The notes under the pieces are model-generated. The model made no database searches. It was not told the origin of the DNA and was given only the letters and a program-made list of their open reading frames with translations. A stretch of DNA of 17,976 nt from an uncultured Bryobacterales bacterium (GTDB taxonomy: Bacteria > Acidobacteriota > Terriglobia > Bryobacterales > Bryobacteraceae). The position numbers and the translations under genes were made by a program. Positions 1-8,335 of this stretch are shown one piece after another. Where the stretch lies: contig CALMAV010000015.1 of NCBI GenBank assembly GCA_937859895.1, positions 1-17,976 of the forward strand, read 5' to 3'. Numbering within the stretch: the stretch's first letter is position 1; each line of letters starts with the position of its first letter.

Positions 1-33
1 AGTGAACAGCAACCGTCCCTTAACTCGTCTGTC

Positions 34-425
34 TCACGCTGGGGGTTCATTGCACAGGTAAAGCAGCGTCGATAAGGGAGCATCTGAACTCGATAGACGG
101 TGATGAACGGCCACAGCCTCCACCATGTCTGCGGAAAAGGACCAGGACGAAAGAAGGGCGGCCCCTATCTCAGCATGACTGGTGCCACAGAGAGTTCGTT
201 CGGCTTGTACCGGCGTGAGCCCTTGCGCCCGAAGCTCCCCGAGCCGGACAGGATAGTGGCTTTCCAACCCGAATAATACAATTGGGCCAATGTCATGAAG
301 GCACTGAATAGAGTGCGGGCAGGATCTTGATAAGCCCCCAAGTTCGCGGCACGCAAAAGGTGAGCAGCCAGAACCGGATCTCGGCTCACAGCTCCCTCGG
401 CTTGCCTAACTGCTTGGCGGGGATG
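34..425 (-). pseudogene. Decayed copy of HDOD-domain protein
   Basis: This is a broken duplicate of the intact HDOD gene that lies about 100 bp upstream of it on the same strand. Read on the minus strand, the first part (about 425-305) encodes SRDPVLAAHLLRAANLG and DPARTLFSA, matching SRDPVLTAHLVGVANLA and DPARTLFSA of the intact protein. The reading then jumps, with a frame change near 300, to HDIGPIVLFGLESHYPVRL and a stretch ending LLYLCNEPPA, which matches HDIGQVVLAGLGDFYRSQL through LLYITEAE. About 59 codons of the HDOD core, including the WNHS histidine segment, are missing at the junction. A stop (426-428) sits directly upstream of the homologous part, and there is no N-terminal domain or C-terminal tail. 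I infer tandem duplication followed by deletion. It is unlikely to make a functional protein. Confidence 0.8.
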
Positions 426-520
426 CTACATAAAAAGGAAGAGTGCGGCTGGTATTCGTCTAGCTCGTCCAATCACAAGCTCGCAAATACCTCCAGTCGT
501 CTTAGGGCCGGGAGCTGGTA

Positions 521-1765
521 CTAGCCGGCTGCAGCAAAGCGAAGCGCACCCAAATCGGGATCGACACTGACTGCTTTGCGAAAAAGTGCTTGGGGTTGCA
601 ATTGAAGCCTCTGCGTAGCGCTCCTATGCTTTTCGATATCGTAGATGTCTTGCTCATCGTCTATCTCCGCTTCCGTAATGTAGAGGAGCGCAGCAAGGTT
701 CGAGTCTGCATGAGCTGAGCTGTGATGAGCGGCTACCGCCCGCACCATGTCTGAAGGTAAAGACCAGGAGGCGAGAAGGTCAGCACCAAGTTCGGCATGG
801 CTTTTTCCGCAGAGCACACGTTCGGCTGCTACGGCAGTCAAGCCTTGCTCACGCAGGTGTTGCAGCTGTGAACGATAGAAATCACCCAGACCTGCCAGGA
901 CAACTTGGCCAATATCATGGACAAGCCCAAGTAGCCCAGCCTCGCTGGGAGAGACTGCCGTCTTCTGAGCGAGTTGACGCGCCACCTGGGCGGCCAGCAC
1001 AGAGTGATTCCACACTGTGCGGAGTGTAGGTGCGGAAAATGCTTTTTTCATAGTCAGCGCCATCACCTGGAATTGGACCGTATCCACGCCAAGTCTTTGG
1101 ATAGCACTGAAGAGAGTTCGAGCAGGATCATTGTAGGCAGCCAGGTTTGCCACCCCAACTAAATGCGCCGTCAGCACCGGATCTCGGCTGATAGCCTGCT
1201 CAATCTGGCTCATGTGCGAGTTCGGATTCTGGAGGAGCGATAGGATTTGAAGCGCAGGGGAAGGCAGCGGACCTACCTGCTTTTGTGCCTGTCGGAGTTG
1301 GTCCTCGCTGACCTTTCGGTCTGAGGGACCGTACTGCCTCTGGGACGTGCTTACCTTTGCAAGCACGTGCCATGCAAACAACTGCTCTAAGGTCTCACTC
1401 GGGTCTGCCGATTCAAGCTTAATTTGCCGTCGAGCGCTCAGTTGCACCACGTGCGAAGCGTCTGCCTCCAGCCACTCAAGAACCTGCGTGCCCCCAAGCT
1501 CTTGAATTTTAGACCGAAAATCTTCGGCTAGTTCGGACCAGACTTCCATTAGATCTTCTTCGTTCTCGTCGGCGACAAGGTTGCGCAAAGATAAGTGCAG
1601 CTGGTCATTCTGGCTGTCAAATAAAAGAATTCCTGCCGGTCGTAGCTCCCGGCCCGGATATTGTAGCTGCAAGACTACCCATTCAGCCATTCGCTCCGAA
1701 GTAGATTGCGCTGCCCAAACGGTAGCAAGTGGACCCTTGCTGCGAGCAGCCTTTGGTGTTGCCAT
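521..1765 (-). CDS. HDOD-domain signalling protein
   Basis: This 414-residue cytoplasmic protein has an HDOD domain at about residues 166-365. Visible HDOD hallmarks are LPSPALQILSLLQNP, ISRDPVLTAHLVGVANLA, WNHS (H254), LVHDIG (H283-D284), SHAELG (H323) and AAHH (347-348), so the HD-type metal ligands look largely kept. HDOD proteins are usually non-enzymatic or poorly characterised regulators found with c-di-GMP, chemotaxis and stress signalling genes; no substrate can be read from the sequence. Residues 1-165 form a separate acidic N-terminal region (MAEWVVLQLQYPGRE onward) that I do not recognise. The ATG at 1763-1765 has no strong Shine-Dalgarno, only GGAG about 20 nt upstream. A decayed partial copy lies just downstream. 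The next gene (2781) runs the other way, about 1 kb off. The HDOD call is secure; the cellular role is unknown. Confidence 0.88.
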   Translation of the reverse strand: MATPKAARSKGPLATVWAAQSTSERMAEWVVLQLQYPGRELRPAGILLFDSQNDQLHLSLRNLVADENEEDLMEVWSELAEDFRSKIQELGGTQVLEWLEADASHVVQLSARRQIKLESADPSETLEQLFAWHVLAKVSTSQRQYGPSDRKVSEDQLRQAQKQVGPLPSPALQILSLLQNPNSHMSQIEQAISRDPVLTAHLVGVANLAAYNDPARTLFSAIQRLGVDTVQFQVMALTMKKAFSAPTLRTVWNHSVLAAQVARQLAQKTAVSPSEAGLLGLVHDIGQVVLAGLGDFYRSQLQHLREQGLTAVAAERVLCGKSHAELGADLLASWSLPSDMVRAVAAHHSSAHADSNLAALLYITEAEIDDEQDIYDIEKHRSATQRLQLQPQALFRKAVSVDPDLGALRFAAAG

Positions 1766-2780
1766 GAGTCACGTTCTATAACATGCTCCAGCATACGGCA
1801 CTCTGCAACAACTCAGCACCTTCAGAAGCCGGTGAAGGGACAGAATTCCTGCTCAATTCGAGCGACCTCAGCTTATAGGCTGAGAAAATGAATTAGTGTA
1901 GACAGAATGTCGCAGATAATAGGAATGTGCATAATTTCTACACAGTTAGTGCCTGCGCGCAGGCAATAAATTCCTACTCAAGCTGCGATTAGTGCGACTT
2001 TCCCGGTAAGTATTTCCTTTAGATCTAAGACGTTAGGGGTAGGGCTACACCTAAGCCGCATAAAGGATTACTTGCTGATTAGAGAGGTATAAGGGCAAGG
2101 AATATATTCGGCAAAGTAATCCGAGAAAATTCCAGTTGAATCCAAACACAGAAGAAAGTCCACTGCATTTCGGCCGGAAGATGCATCGCCGGAACTGCGC
2201 AAGTCAGCTGGGGCGCTTATTCGACATAGGAGCGCTCAGCTGAGCTTGATTCGACACGTATTCAGATACTTTGACTCTTTAGGTAGCAGTCTAGTTCTTA
2301 GAAGGAGCCGCTCCGTCGGAGACATGAGAGAAAACGCTCGTCTAAACGAAATTGCTGAAATGGCACGGACTCAGCATAGACACTTCGAGTGCTGCTCTTA
2401 CTGGCAGAGAACGTTAACTTTACTGATGCTGACACTGTGTTTACGCGATGACCAACTTGCCGAGGTTTGTGAATACAGTAGAACGATTGACAGAGTCCAG
2501 CAGGGATCGACTGTACAGAGTGGACCGGCAATCTCCCTTGTTGGAACACTACGTCTACTGCCTTTGCTGGTGCATCTACCAAGAGCCTCATCATTGATTT
2601 CTCCCCAGGGCTGATGGCTGTATTCACTGGATAAAAAGCCCAAATCGTACCTCTGTTTAGTTGCTCTGGGTTCTCCCTGCACTCTCCTTAATCGCTGACC
2701 GTGGGTGATGGAAGCGTGTGTTCAGGCTAGTCGGAACAATCTGACCTATTTACGATTCGAGACGTAAACGATGAGGCTGT
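1766..2780. other. Long intergenic stretch, no convincing gene
   Basis: About 1 kb separates the divergent HDOD and secreted GH-like genes. Short open frames exist on both strands around 2246-2682, but they overlap each other, show no recognisable motif and have no ribosome site, so I do not call them. A perfect 14-bp palindrome (GCCTGCGCGCAGGC) lies at 1951-1964. The stretch must hold promoters for both flanking genes, but I see no clear -35/-10 pair. It could be the remains of lost genes. Confidence 0.5.
1951..1964. repeat. 14-bp perfect palindrome
   Basis: GCCTGCGCGCAGGC is its own reverse complement and is followed by the AT-rich AATAAATT. It lies about 185 bp upstream of the HDOD start, on the side where that gene's promoter would be. 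It could be a dimeric regulator site. As an RNA it would form only a 5-bp stem with a 4-nt loop, so a terminator is less likely. No regulator can be assigned. Confidence 0.35.
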
Positions 2781-5700
2781 ATGCACCCCAGTTGCGTACG
2801 CCGAGCACCGCTGTGCAGACTCAGCCTCACACTTGCTTTGGCTGCGTTCTTCGTTCCGGTAAACCAGGCTGCCGTTTCCTCCTCCACTATTACGGCCATC
2901 TGGGCCAATGAGGGCGGCGACAAAGTGGCGCAGGAAGAGCTCCGAGCAACTCGGCATGTCGAAAACAAAACTGGCACGACACTCAATCGAGCTTGGAATG
3001 GATCGACTATCACCTTAGCGGGTGCTCATAACGAGGTCGTTAGCTTTAATTTGGTTTTGGAGGCAGGAATCGCACAGGCTCAGAATGTCAGCGTATCCTT
3101 CGACACGCTAACTGGGCCCGGAGGCGCCCAGATCCACTCCATCCCGGCAGTTGGCAATGGCATTTTCGACTGGACCCAGAGACCGATCGAACTCTTTTAC
3201 ATTCGGTATCTCCAGATCCGCGGGCTCAGTTACTTCGGATATGGCAAATGGGACGAGCGTGCTGTTCCCGTTCGCTTCCAGCGCCCTTGGACGGGCAGCC
3301 AGGGGCAGGGTTACGGCTCGTGGGCAGACCGCCCGGACCACGACCTTCACTATCCGGACATCATGGTGCCATATGATTTGGTCCACAACTTTGGCATTGC
3401 AGCTGGCCAGAACCAGGGAATCTGGTCGGATATTTACATCCCAAAAAACATTCCAGCAGGAATCTATCGTGGTGTCGTCACAATCAGCGAGAACGGTTCG
3501 CCTACTCAGACGGTGCCTGTGCAGTTGACTATTAATAGCTTTTCTCTCCCAGACACTCCGTCAGCTAAGACGATGATTCCTCTCGATACCAGCGACATTG
3601 CTTGGCGGTACGTAGCTGGTTATCATGCATACGCAAACTGGCAGACCCCGGCGGGCTTACGCATCCAGAAAATTACTGACCGGTATTTCGAACTGTTTCA
3701 CCGGCACAAGCTCACCCTTGTGGGCGAAAACGAGTGTCCGATCATGGATCGACCTTGTGACAGTTCTCTGCCTCGTCTGAATGGATCTTTGTACACGGCT
3801 AATAATGGGTATGCCGGTCCAGGTGTCGCAACAGGTGACGGATTCTTCAGCATCGGTACATACGGAGGTTGGGGCAATGCGCATTACGGCGTTGCGGAAT
3901 GGCGACAGGATGAATCACGTTTCCGACAGCACACAGATGCTTGGGTTTCCTGGTTTACCGCCAATCTGCCAGGAACAGCCTTTCACCTGTACTTGGAGGA
4001 TGAGCCTCCGCCACAAGACTTTGGGCAAGTAGAGACTTGGGCGCAATGGATTCGGCGCAATCCCGGTCCGGGCCAGAATCTGCCTTCCTTCGTCACTCAC
4101 CAGGCGGTACTAGCGCAAACGGACTTCCCGCATGTCGCTATTCCGGCTATGCCTGCGGGCTTCGGCGTTTGCCGTGGTAATGCGCCTAATTGCGATAGCC
4201 CTACCCTAGGGCAATCGGTTGCGGATGCCTATCGAACTACTCCCGGATTCCAGTCCTGGGTTTATAACGATCTTCGACCAGCTACGGGAACAGCGCTAAC
4301 CGAGGACGACGGAGTCTCCATGCGGCAGATTCCTTGGATGTCCTACAAAAAGCAGCTTGCCCGCTATATGTATTGGTATTGCAATGTGAACACGCCATGG
4401 GATTGGTTTACACAGGCCCTGACTTGGGGCGATTACCAATATGTTGATCCAGTACTGGGCAAGACCGGGACGGCTGCCTCCAACGGCAATGGACTGCTTG
4501 CCTACCCTGGCACTAGCGTCTACCCCGGTCATACATCATACGGTGTGGACGGTCCCTTTGCCAGCTTGCGCATCAAAGAATGGCGACGCGGTATCCAGGA
4601 CGTCGACTACCTGACCTTGGCCGCTCAATTCGATCCGGCCGGCGTGCAGCAAATCGTGAACACCACGATTCCCCAAGTCCTGTGGGAATATCAAACTGAC
4701 GCTCCGTCCTACTACACAGGTGGAGGCCCCTCGTGGTCAGTTAACCCGGACGACTGGGAGGGGGCACGGGCTCGCCTGACACAGATCATCATCAATCACT
4801 GTGCCAGCCTCAGCGGTGCGCTCCCTGCTTCGCCCTGTACCGATACAGGAAGCAGTGTTTTTGGTGCGTCTCCGGCACCGCCTGCCCCAGTAACTCCGAC
4901 TGATCCACCCTCGACACCACCTACGCCTAACCCGCCAAATCCAGTGGCTCCAGTGAGCGCTCCGGCGCCACCGGCTACTCCGATTACTCCAGCGCCGCCT
5001 GTTTCCGCACCAAATCCGACTCCCGTGACGCCAACAATGCCGTCCGACACTAGTGGTATTGATGGACTGCGATTCGTTCCGATCACACCTTGTCGCTTGG
5101 TGGATACCCGCTTACCGGGGAGCAGATTTGGTGGGCCTTTTATCGCTGGCGGAACCAGCAAGAGTTTTTTAGCATTCACCTCTCCGTGCGCGATTCCATC
5201 CGCAGCCAAGGCTTTTGCGCTGAACGCCACAGTAGTTCCTCACGCCGCTCTACGATGGCTCACCATTTGGCCAGGCGGCGAACCGCAGCCTTCGGTGTCT
5301 GTTCTGAACTCAATGGACGGCAGAGTCAAAGCCAATGGACTGGTCGTGCCTGCGGGCACTAACGGTAGTATCGAGGCCTATGCAACCGATGATACGGATC
5401 TGATCCTGGATATCTCCGGGTATTTCGTTCCAAGCACGCAGAGCGGGTCGCTTGCTTTCTACCCCGTCACGCCCTGCCGTCTGGTAGATACTCGATCTGC
5501 CGCCAGCTCTCTAGGAGGACCATCGTTGCCGGCCGGGAGAGAACGAAGCTTTCCCGTTCTCAGCTCCGCTTGCGGGTTACCCGCCAGAGCGAAAGCCTAC
5601 TCGCTGAACTATACGGCCATTCCTAAGAGGGGCCTGGGGTGGATGAGTACTTGGCCTTCTGGGCAGCCCCAGCCGGTTGTATCCACGCTCAATGCGCCCA

Positions 5701-6182
5701 CGGGCGCAGTCACCGCGAATGCTGCAGTTACGGTGGCAGGAAACAACGGTGCTATCTCCGTTTTTGCTAGTGACGATACGGACCTGGTCATCGACGTGAA
5801 TGGATATTTCGCGCCGCCTGCCCAGGGTGGGTTGTCTCTCTACACCCTCACGCCATGCCGTGCCTTCGATTCCCGCACGGTCGGACAACAAAAGCCTATC
5901 GAAGGGCAGATAGCGATTGACTTTGCTGCGAGTAGCTGTGGAGTGCCACGGGAAGCAGAGGCCCTCATCCTAAACGCGACAACGATCCCAGTCAGGAAAT
6001 TGAGTTATCTCACTTTGTGGCCGAAGGGGTTAACCAGACCCCTGGTTTCAACCCTAAACGCAGGCGATGGTTCCATCACATCGAATCTGGCTTTTGTGCC
6101 GACGCAAGAAGACGCAATCAGCCTGTTCTCGACCGACCCGGCGCACTTCATCACCGACGTCTTCGCTTATTTTGCTCCTTAG
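2781..6182 (+). CDS. Secreted DUF4091/GH123-like protein with C-terminal repeats
   Basis: This is a 1133-residue exported protein. A basic start and hydrophobic run (LSLTLALAAFFVPVNQA) give a signal peptide of about 30 residues. Residues about 30-260 resemble the beta-sandwich N-domain of GH123-type proteins (IYIPKNIPAGIYRGVVTISENG). Residues about 260-660 resemble a TIM-barrel-like catalytic part, with an Asp-Glu pair in LYLEDEPP (D407-E408), where GH123-type enzymes carry theirs, and the DUF4091 signature EWRRGIQDVDYLTLA (about 600-614). A Pro/Thr/Ala-rich linker (about 695-757) leads to three repeats of about 120 residues starting near 765, 889 and 1012, each opening with TPCR-x2-D(T/S)R and closing with GYF or AYF. 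The start follows GATGAGG by about 5 nt. The role is probably glycan binding or hydrolysis outside the cell; the substrate is not known. It appears monocistronic. Confidence 0.82.
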   Translation: MHPSCVRRAPLCRLSLTLALAAFFVPVNQAAVSSSTITAIWANEGGDKVAQEELRATRHVENKTGTTLNRAWNGSTITLAGAHNEVVSFNLVLEAGIAQAQNVSVSFDTLTGPGGAQIHSIPAVGNGIFDWTQRPIELFYIRYLQIRGLSYFGYGKWDERAVPVRFQRPWTGSQGQGYGSWADRPDHDLHYPDIMVPYDLVHNFGIAAGQNQGIWSDIYIPKNIPAGIYRGVVTISENGSPTQTVPVQLTINSFSLPDTPSAKTMIPLDTSDIAWRYVAGYHAYANWQTPAGLRIQKITDRYFELFHRHKLTLVGENECPIMDRPCDSSLPRLNGSLYTANNGYAGPGVATGDGFFSIGTYGGWGNAHYGVAEWRQDESRFRQHTDAWVSWFTANLPGTAFHLYLEDEPPPQDFGQVETWAQWIRRNPGPGQNLPSFVTHQAVLAQTDFPHVAIPAMPAGFGVCRGNAPNCDSPTLGQSVADAYRTTPGFQSWVYNDLRPATGTALTEDDGVSMRQIPWMSYKKQLARYMYWYCNVNTPWDWFTQALTWGDYQYVDPVLGKTGTAASNGNGLLAYPGTSVYPGHTSYGVDGPFASLRIKEWRRGIQDVDYLTLAAQFDPAGVQQIVNTTIPQVLWEYQTDAPSYYTGGGPSWSVNPDDWEGARARLTQIIINHCASLSGALPASPCTDTGSSVFGASPAPPAPVTPTDPPSTPPTPNPPNPVAPVSAPAPPATPITPAPPVSAPNPTPVTPTMPSDTSGIDGLRFVPITPCRLVDTRLPGSRFGGPFIAGGTSKSFLAFTSPCAIPSAAKAFALNATVVPHAALRWLTIWPGGEPQPSVSVLNSMDGRVKANGLVVPAGTNGSIEAYATDDTDLILDISGYFVPSTQSGSLAFYPVTPCRLVDTRSAASSLGGPSLPAGRERSFPVLSSACGLPARAKAYSLNYTAIPKRGLGWMSTWPSGQPQPVVSTLNAPTGAVTANAAVTVAGNNGAISVFASDDTDLVIDVNGYFAPPAQGGLSLYTLTPCRAFDSRTVGQQKPIEGQIAIDFAASSCGVPREAEALILNATTIPVRKLSYLTLWPKGLTRPLVSTLNAGDGSITSNLAFVPTQEDAISLFSTDPAHFITDVFAYFAP
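5074..6179 (+). repeat. Three tandem TPCRxxDTR...GYF protein repeats
   Basis: Three in-frame units of about 360-370 bp make up the 3' third of the secreted protein. Units begin FVPITPCRLVDTR, FYPVTPCRLVDTR and LYTLTPCRAFDSR and end DISGYFVP, DVNGYFAP and DVFAYFAP. Shared internal positions are a second cysteine (PCAIP, ACGLP, SCGVP), LNxT, W(P)xG/K, VSxLNA and DDTDL. The third unit is most diverged (DSR, TDPAHF, AYF). Two cysteines per unit suggest a disulphide. Similar modules occur on many actinobacterial and acidobacterial surface proteins; the function is unproven, perhaps cell-surface or carbohydrate binding. Confidence 0.85.
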
Positions 6183-6480
6183 GCCGCACGATGACCAAAA
6201 TACACTGAGATGATTGCTGTCGCTGCGGTATTCAATTGCAGACTGCCTTAAAGCCACATACGTCCATGCCGCCGCATTAGTGCTTGTCAGCCGATCAGCC
6301 TGCCGGGTAAAGTTCACTAGCTGGGGAGAGTAGGCTCCAGAATGTAAATGATTCGGCCAAGCTCGCCTTGATTGAACTGGGACAGCTACTCCGATCGCAC
6401 AGTGAAGCGTAACGAATTTGCCGCTACCGTCTGCGCGTGAATCTCCGCCCTTACTTCTCTGTAAGTCGCTTCAGCGAGGG

Positions 6481-6732
6481 CTAGCCGGCGCAAGCCCTCA
6501 GGTAACGGACCAAAGACTGCCGTGAAGACTGTTGAGCTGTTGCCATAAGACGGCGAAGCCTGTAATGGGTGCGTTGCTGGAGTTGAGAAACCCGGCCTTG
6601 CGTAATCCTCAAGGAATGAGCGGTTTCCTCCAATGAGAGATCATCGTCATACCGCATCTTCAGCAAGGATCGCTCTTGGTTGGAGAGTAAACGTGTAACG
6701 GCTCTGATCCGGTCGATCTCCTGTTGACGCAT
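6481..6732 (-). CDS. Sigma factor region 4 half (split FliA/SigB-like gene)
   Basis: This 83-residue frame holds sigma-70 region 4: LSNQERSLLKMRYDDDLSLEETAHSLRITQGRVSQLQQRTHYRLRRL is a clear region-4 helix-turn-helix that would bind the -35 element. Upstream of the ATG (6730-6732) the frame stays open and reads SLPARELSPEQLA, the usual linker before region 4, up to a stop at 6808-6810. So it is really the 3' part of the gene whose region 2 lies at 6773-7102, displaced by one base. GGAG ends 9 nt before the ATG, so separate translation is possible. The alternatives are a pseudogene, an indel error or a two-subunit sigma. Without region 2 this half should not direct promoter melting. Confidence 0.75.
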   Translation of the reverse strand: MRQQEIDRIRAVTRLLSNQERSLLKMRYDDDLSLEETAHSLRITQGRVSQLQQRTHYRLRRLMATAQQSSRQSLVRYLRACAG

Positions 6733-6772
6733 TGCGAGTTGCTCCGGGCTTAGTTCTCTTGCAGGAAGAGAG

Positions 6773-7102
6773 TTAACTTTTCCTGAGGAGGGAAGCGCCG
6801 CTTTCCCCTACTGCCGCATCGAACAATTGAATGCGTTTACGCTTACTGCAGCCAATCGGATTAAGTGACCGCAGGTAATCCAGAATGGATCCGCGAATGC
6901 GGATTTCGGCGTATCCTTCAAAATTGCCAACGCTGGCCTGATAGCAAAAGCTGGCCTGAACAAGTCCGTAGTTAGCAGCCGACTCTAAGTCGCAAAGATT
7001 CAAACCAATGCTTGTCGGCAACCTGCGATGGAAGTTTCTTGCAGTTCTGCGAGCAAGCTCCAGGTGCTCAGAGGTTAGGTCGACCACCAGAGAATAAGTC
7101 AC
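6773..7102 (-). CDS. Sigma factor region 2 half (split FliA/SigB-like gene)
   Basis: This 109-residue frame resembles region 2 of FliA/SigB-type sigma factors: LARRTARNFHRRLPTSIGLNLCDLESAANYGLVQ, then GNFEGYAEIRIRGSILDYLRSLNP, equivalent to the family's FxxYAxxRIRGAMLDxLR core-binding and -10 recognition segment. After RKRIQLFDAAVGESG the frame ends at TAA (6773-6775). The +1 frame continues with SLPARELSPEQLA and region 4. The whole 6481-7102 interval is 622 nt, that is 207 codons plus one base, as expected for one insertion. The frame change must lie between 6776 and 6807. The GTG start lacks a good ribosome site. With the base removed, this would be a compact sigma without region 3. It probably belonged to a motility or stress regulon, but no flagellar genes are in view. 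Confidence 0.75.
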   Translation of the reverse strand: MTYSLVVDLTSEHLELARRTARNFHRRLPTSIGLNLCDLESAANYGLVQASFCYQASVGNFEGYAEIRIRGSILDYLRSLNPIGCSKRKRIQLFDAAVGESGASLLRKS

Positions 7103-7714
7103 TACAGGGCTCGTTTATTCTCTTATCTCTGGATCTCTCGCCTACTTCTGCATCGCGGAAACGAGGGCAGAGGTGAGAAAACATCCACCCTGCTAGGCAC
7201 CGGGAAGAAACTGGAACATACACGTGAACTGTATCTGGGCTGGCTTTTGTCTCTTATCTTTTGTCATCACCCTCCTCGCTGTTATTCGAGAGCGCGGAGA
7301 AGATCCCGCCTACGAGGGAGACAAGATCGGTTACCGCAATTAACTTCTTCTCGCCTATTGGCAGTGCCTCGTTTCGTGAAGAGGGACCCGCACAAGGCGA
7401 AGGTGCTCCTTCGTTAGATCCGCCACGGCAATACTCGATGCGTTCGGCTAGGGGCCGGGTCTTAGAAATAGAAATCCCTCTAGACAACGGCACCCTCCCC
7501 GCAAGTCCAGATCTAGTTCCAATAGCTATTGGGAGCTGGCTATACTCTCAATCCTTAGTTTGGCGTATTGTTTCTTTGCGACAAAGTGCTCAGAATAAGG
7601 TGATTCGGGTCGCCAGCCAGTTCGCTTGAGGAATTGTCTCAGCCCACTTGCTGTGCAGATGGAGCGTGTGTTGTCACATTCAGACCCTTCTCTTTGGGAC
7701 CTTGGAGGTTTACG
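7103..7714. other. Intergenic region between divergent sigma genes
   Basis: About 610 bp separate the split sigma gene (minus) from the ECF sigma gene (plus). Frames of 122 codons (7261-7629, plus, TTG start) and 79 codons (7254-7493, minus) overlap antisense and match no family I know, so neither is called. A 10-bp direct repeat, TCTCTTATCT, occurs at 7119-7128 and 7250-7259. Read on the minus strand, both copies lie upstream of the split sigma gene and could be binding sites. No convincing -35/-10 pair is visible. Confidence 0.4.
7704..7708 (+). promoter_or_regulatory. Ribosome-binding site of the ECF sigma gene
   Basis: GGAGG lies 6 nt before the GTG at 7715-7717. It decides the start: the frame is open further upstream to a TTG at 7634, but that start has no Shine-Dalgarno and would add 27 residues with no sigma homology. 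Confidence 0.8.
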
Positions 7715-8335
7715 GTGTCTACTCCTCACGCCATTGATTCGATCGATAATGCTCAGATTGTGCAGTTAATCCTGAATAACGATCCCCTTGGGGGAGACTT
7801 GCTGTACCACCAGTATGCTCGAGGGCTTTCGTTCCTTGCGAAGCGCTACAGCCCTGAGCACGCTGAAGATTGCATTCACGATGCTTTGATGGCTGTTATT
7901 GGCCAGATCAAAGGGGGTAAGTTAATTACTCCAGCGGCCTTGCCCGGCTACCTGGCCACAATTTTGAAACGAACAGCCTGGACCGCCAATCTGGAAGCAA
8001 AAAGGAGAGCGGGAGACCAGCAGACTTTTGACAATATTCTGAATACCTGTGTAGACGAGCGGGATGGGCCAAGTCGGTTATGGGAGGTGAAAGAACAAGC
8101 CCGTCTTCTGAAAGACGGACTGCAACGCTTGAAGCCAGTGGAACGCGAGATCCTGACTCGGTTCTACTTGCAGGAGCAGACTAGAGGGGAGATCTGTATG
8201 GCTATGAATCTCACCGAAACACAATTCCGCCTGCTGAAGTGTCGCAGTAAACAGGTATTGACAAGAGGCGTTGCCCAGTCTACGGCGAGACCTGTTTGTG
8301 AGGAACGCTTTGCTTCGCCCGAGCTTGTAAATTAG
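7715..8335 (+). CDS. ECF-type RNA polymerase sigma factor
   Basis: This 206-residue protein has a sigma region 2 at about residues 25-95 (LLYHQYARGLSFLAKRYSPEHAEDCIHDALMAVIGQI) and a region 4 at about 128-184 (LKDGLQRLKPVEREILTRFYLQEQTRGEICMAMNLTETQFRLLKCRSKQ). There is no region 1 or 3, which is the ECF layout. It should direct RNA polymerase to a small regulon, but its target promoters are not known. The GTG start is chosen because GGAGG sits 6 nt upstream. No anti-sigma gene overlaps or directly follows; the nearest candidate is the small HxxxCxxC protein at 9476, over 1 kb away with another gene between. The last 56 bp overlap the convergent end of the GNAT-like gene. Family assignment is firm; the subgroup is not determined. 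Confidence 0.88.
   Translation: MSTPHAIDSIDNAQIVQLILNNDPLGGDLLYHQYARGLSFLAKRYSPEHAEDCIHDALMAVIGQIKGGKLITPAALPGYLATILKRTAWTANLEAKRRAGDQQTFDNILNTCVDERDGPSRLWEVKEQARLLKDGLQRLKPVEREILTRFYLQEQTRGEICMAMNLTETQFRLLKCRSKQVLTRGVAQSTARPVCEERFASPELVN

Noticed and set aside
2487..2517. TTGACA with TGTACA as a promoter for the secreted GH-like gene
   Set aside because: The spacer is 19 bp, the -10 is poor, and it lies about 265 bp from the start codon.
2246..2614. 122-codon open frame on the plus strand
   Set aside because: No recognisable domain, no ribosome site, and open frames of similar length on the opposite strand; its composition looks non-coding.
4796..5230. 144-codon antisense frame over the proline-rich linker
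   Set aside because: A Gly/Val-rich shadow caused by the repetitive Pro/Thr/Ala codons on the plus strand.
6773..6810. Programmed +1 frameshift in the sigma gene
   Set aside because: There is no RF2-like slippery codon before the stop and no convincing slip site; AGGA before the TAA is weak. An indel or decay is simpler, so this is kept only as an alternative.
7261..7629. 122-codon plus-strand frame before the ECF sigma gene
   Set aside because: TTG start without Shine-Dalgarno, low-complexity Ser/Pro-rich start, no known family, and an antisense frame over the same bases.
7634..7714. 27-residue N-terminal extension of the ECF sigma from a TTG start
   Set aside because: The GTG at 7715 has GGAGG 6 nt upstream, while the TTG has none; the extension has no sigma homology.
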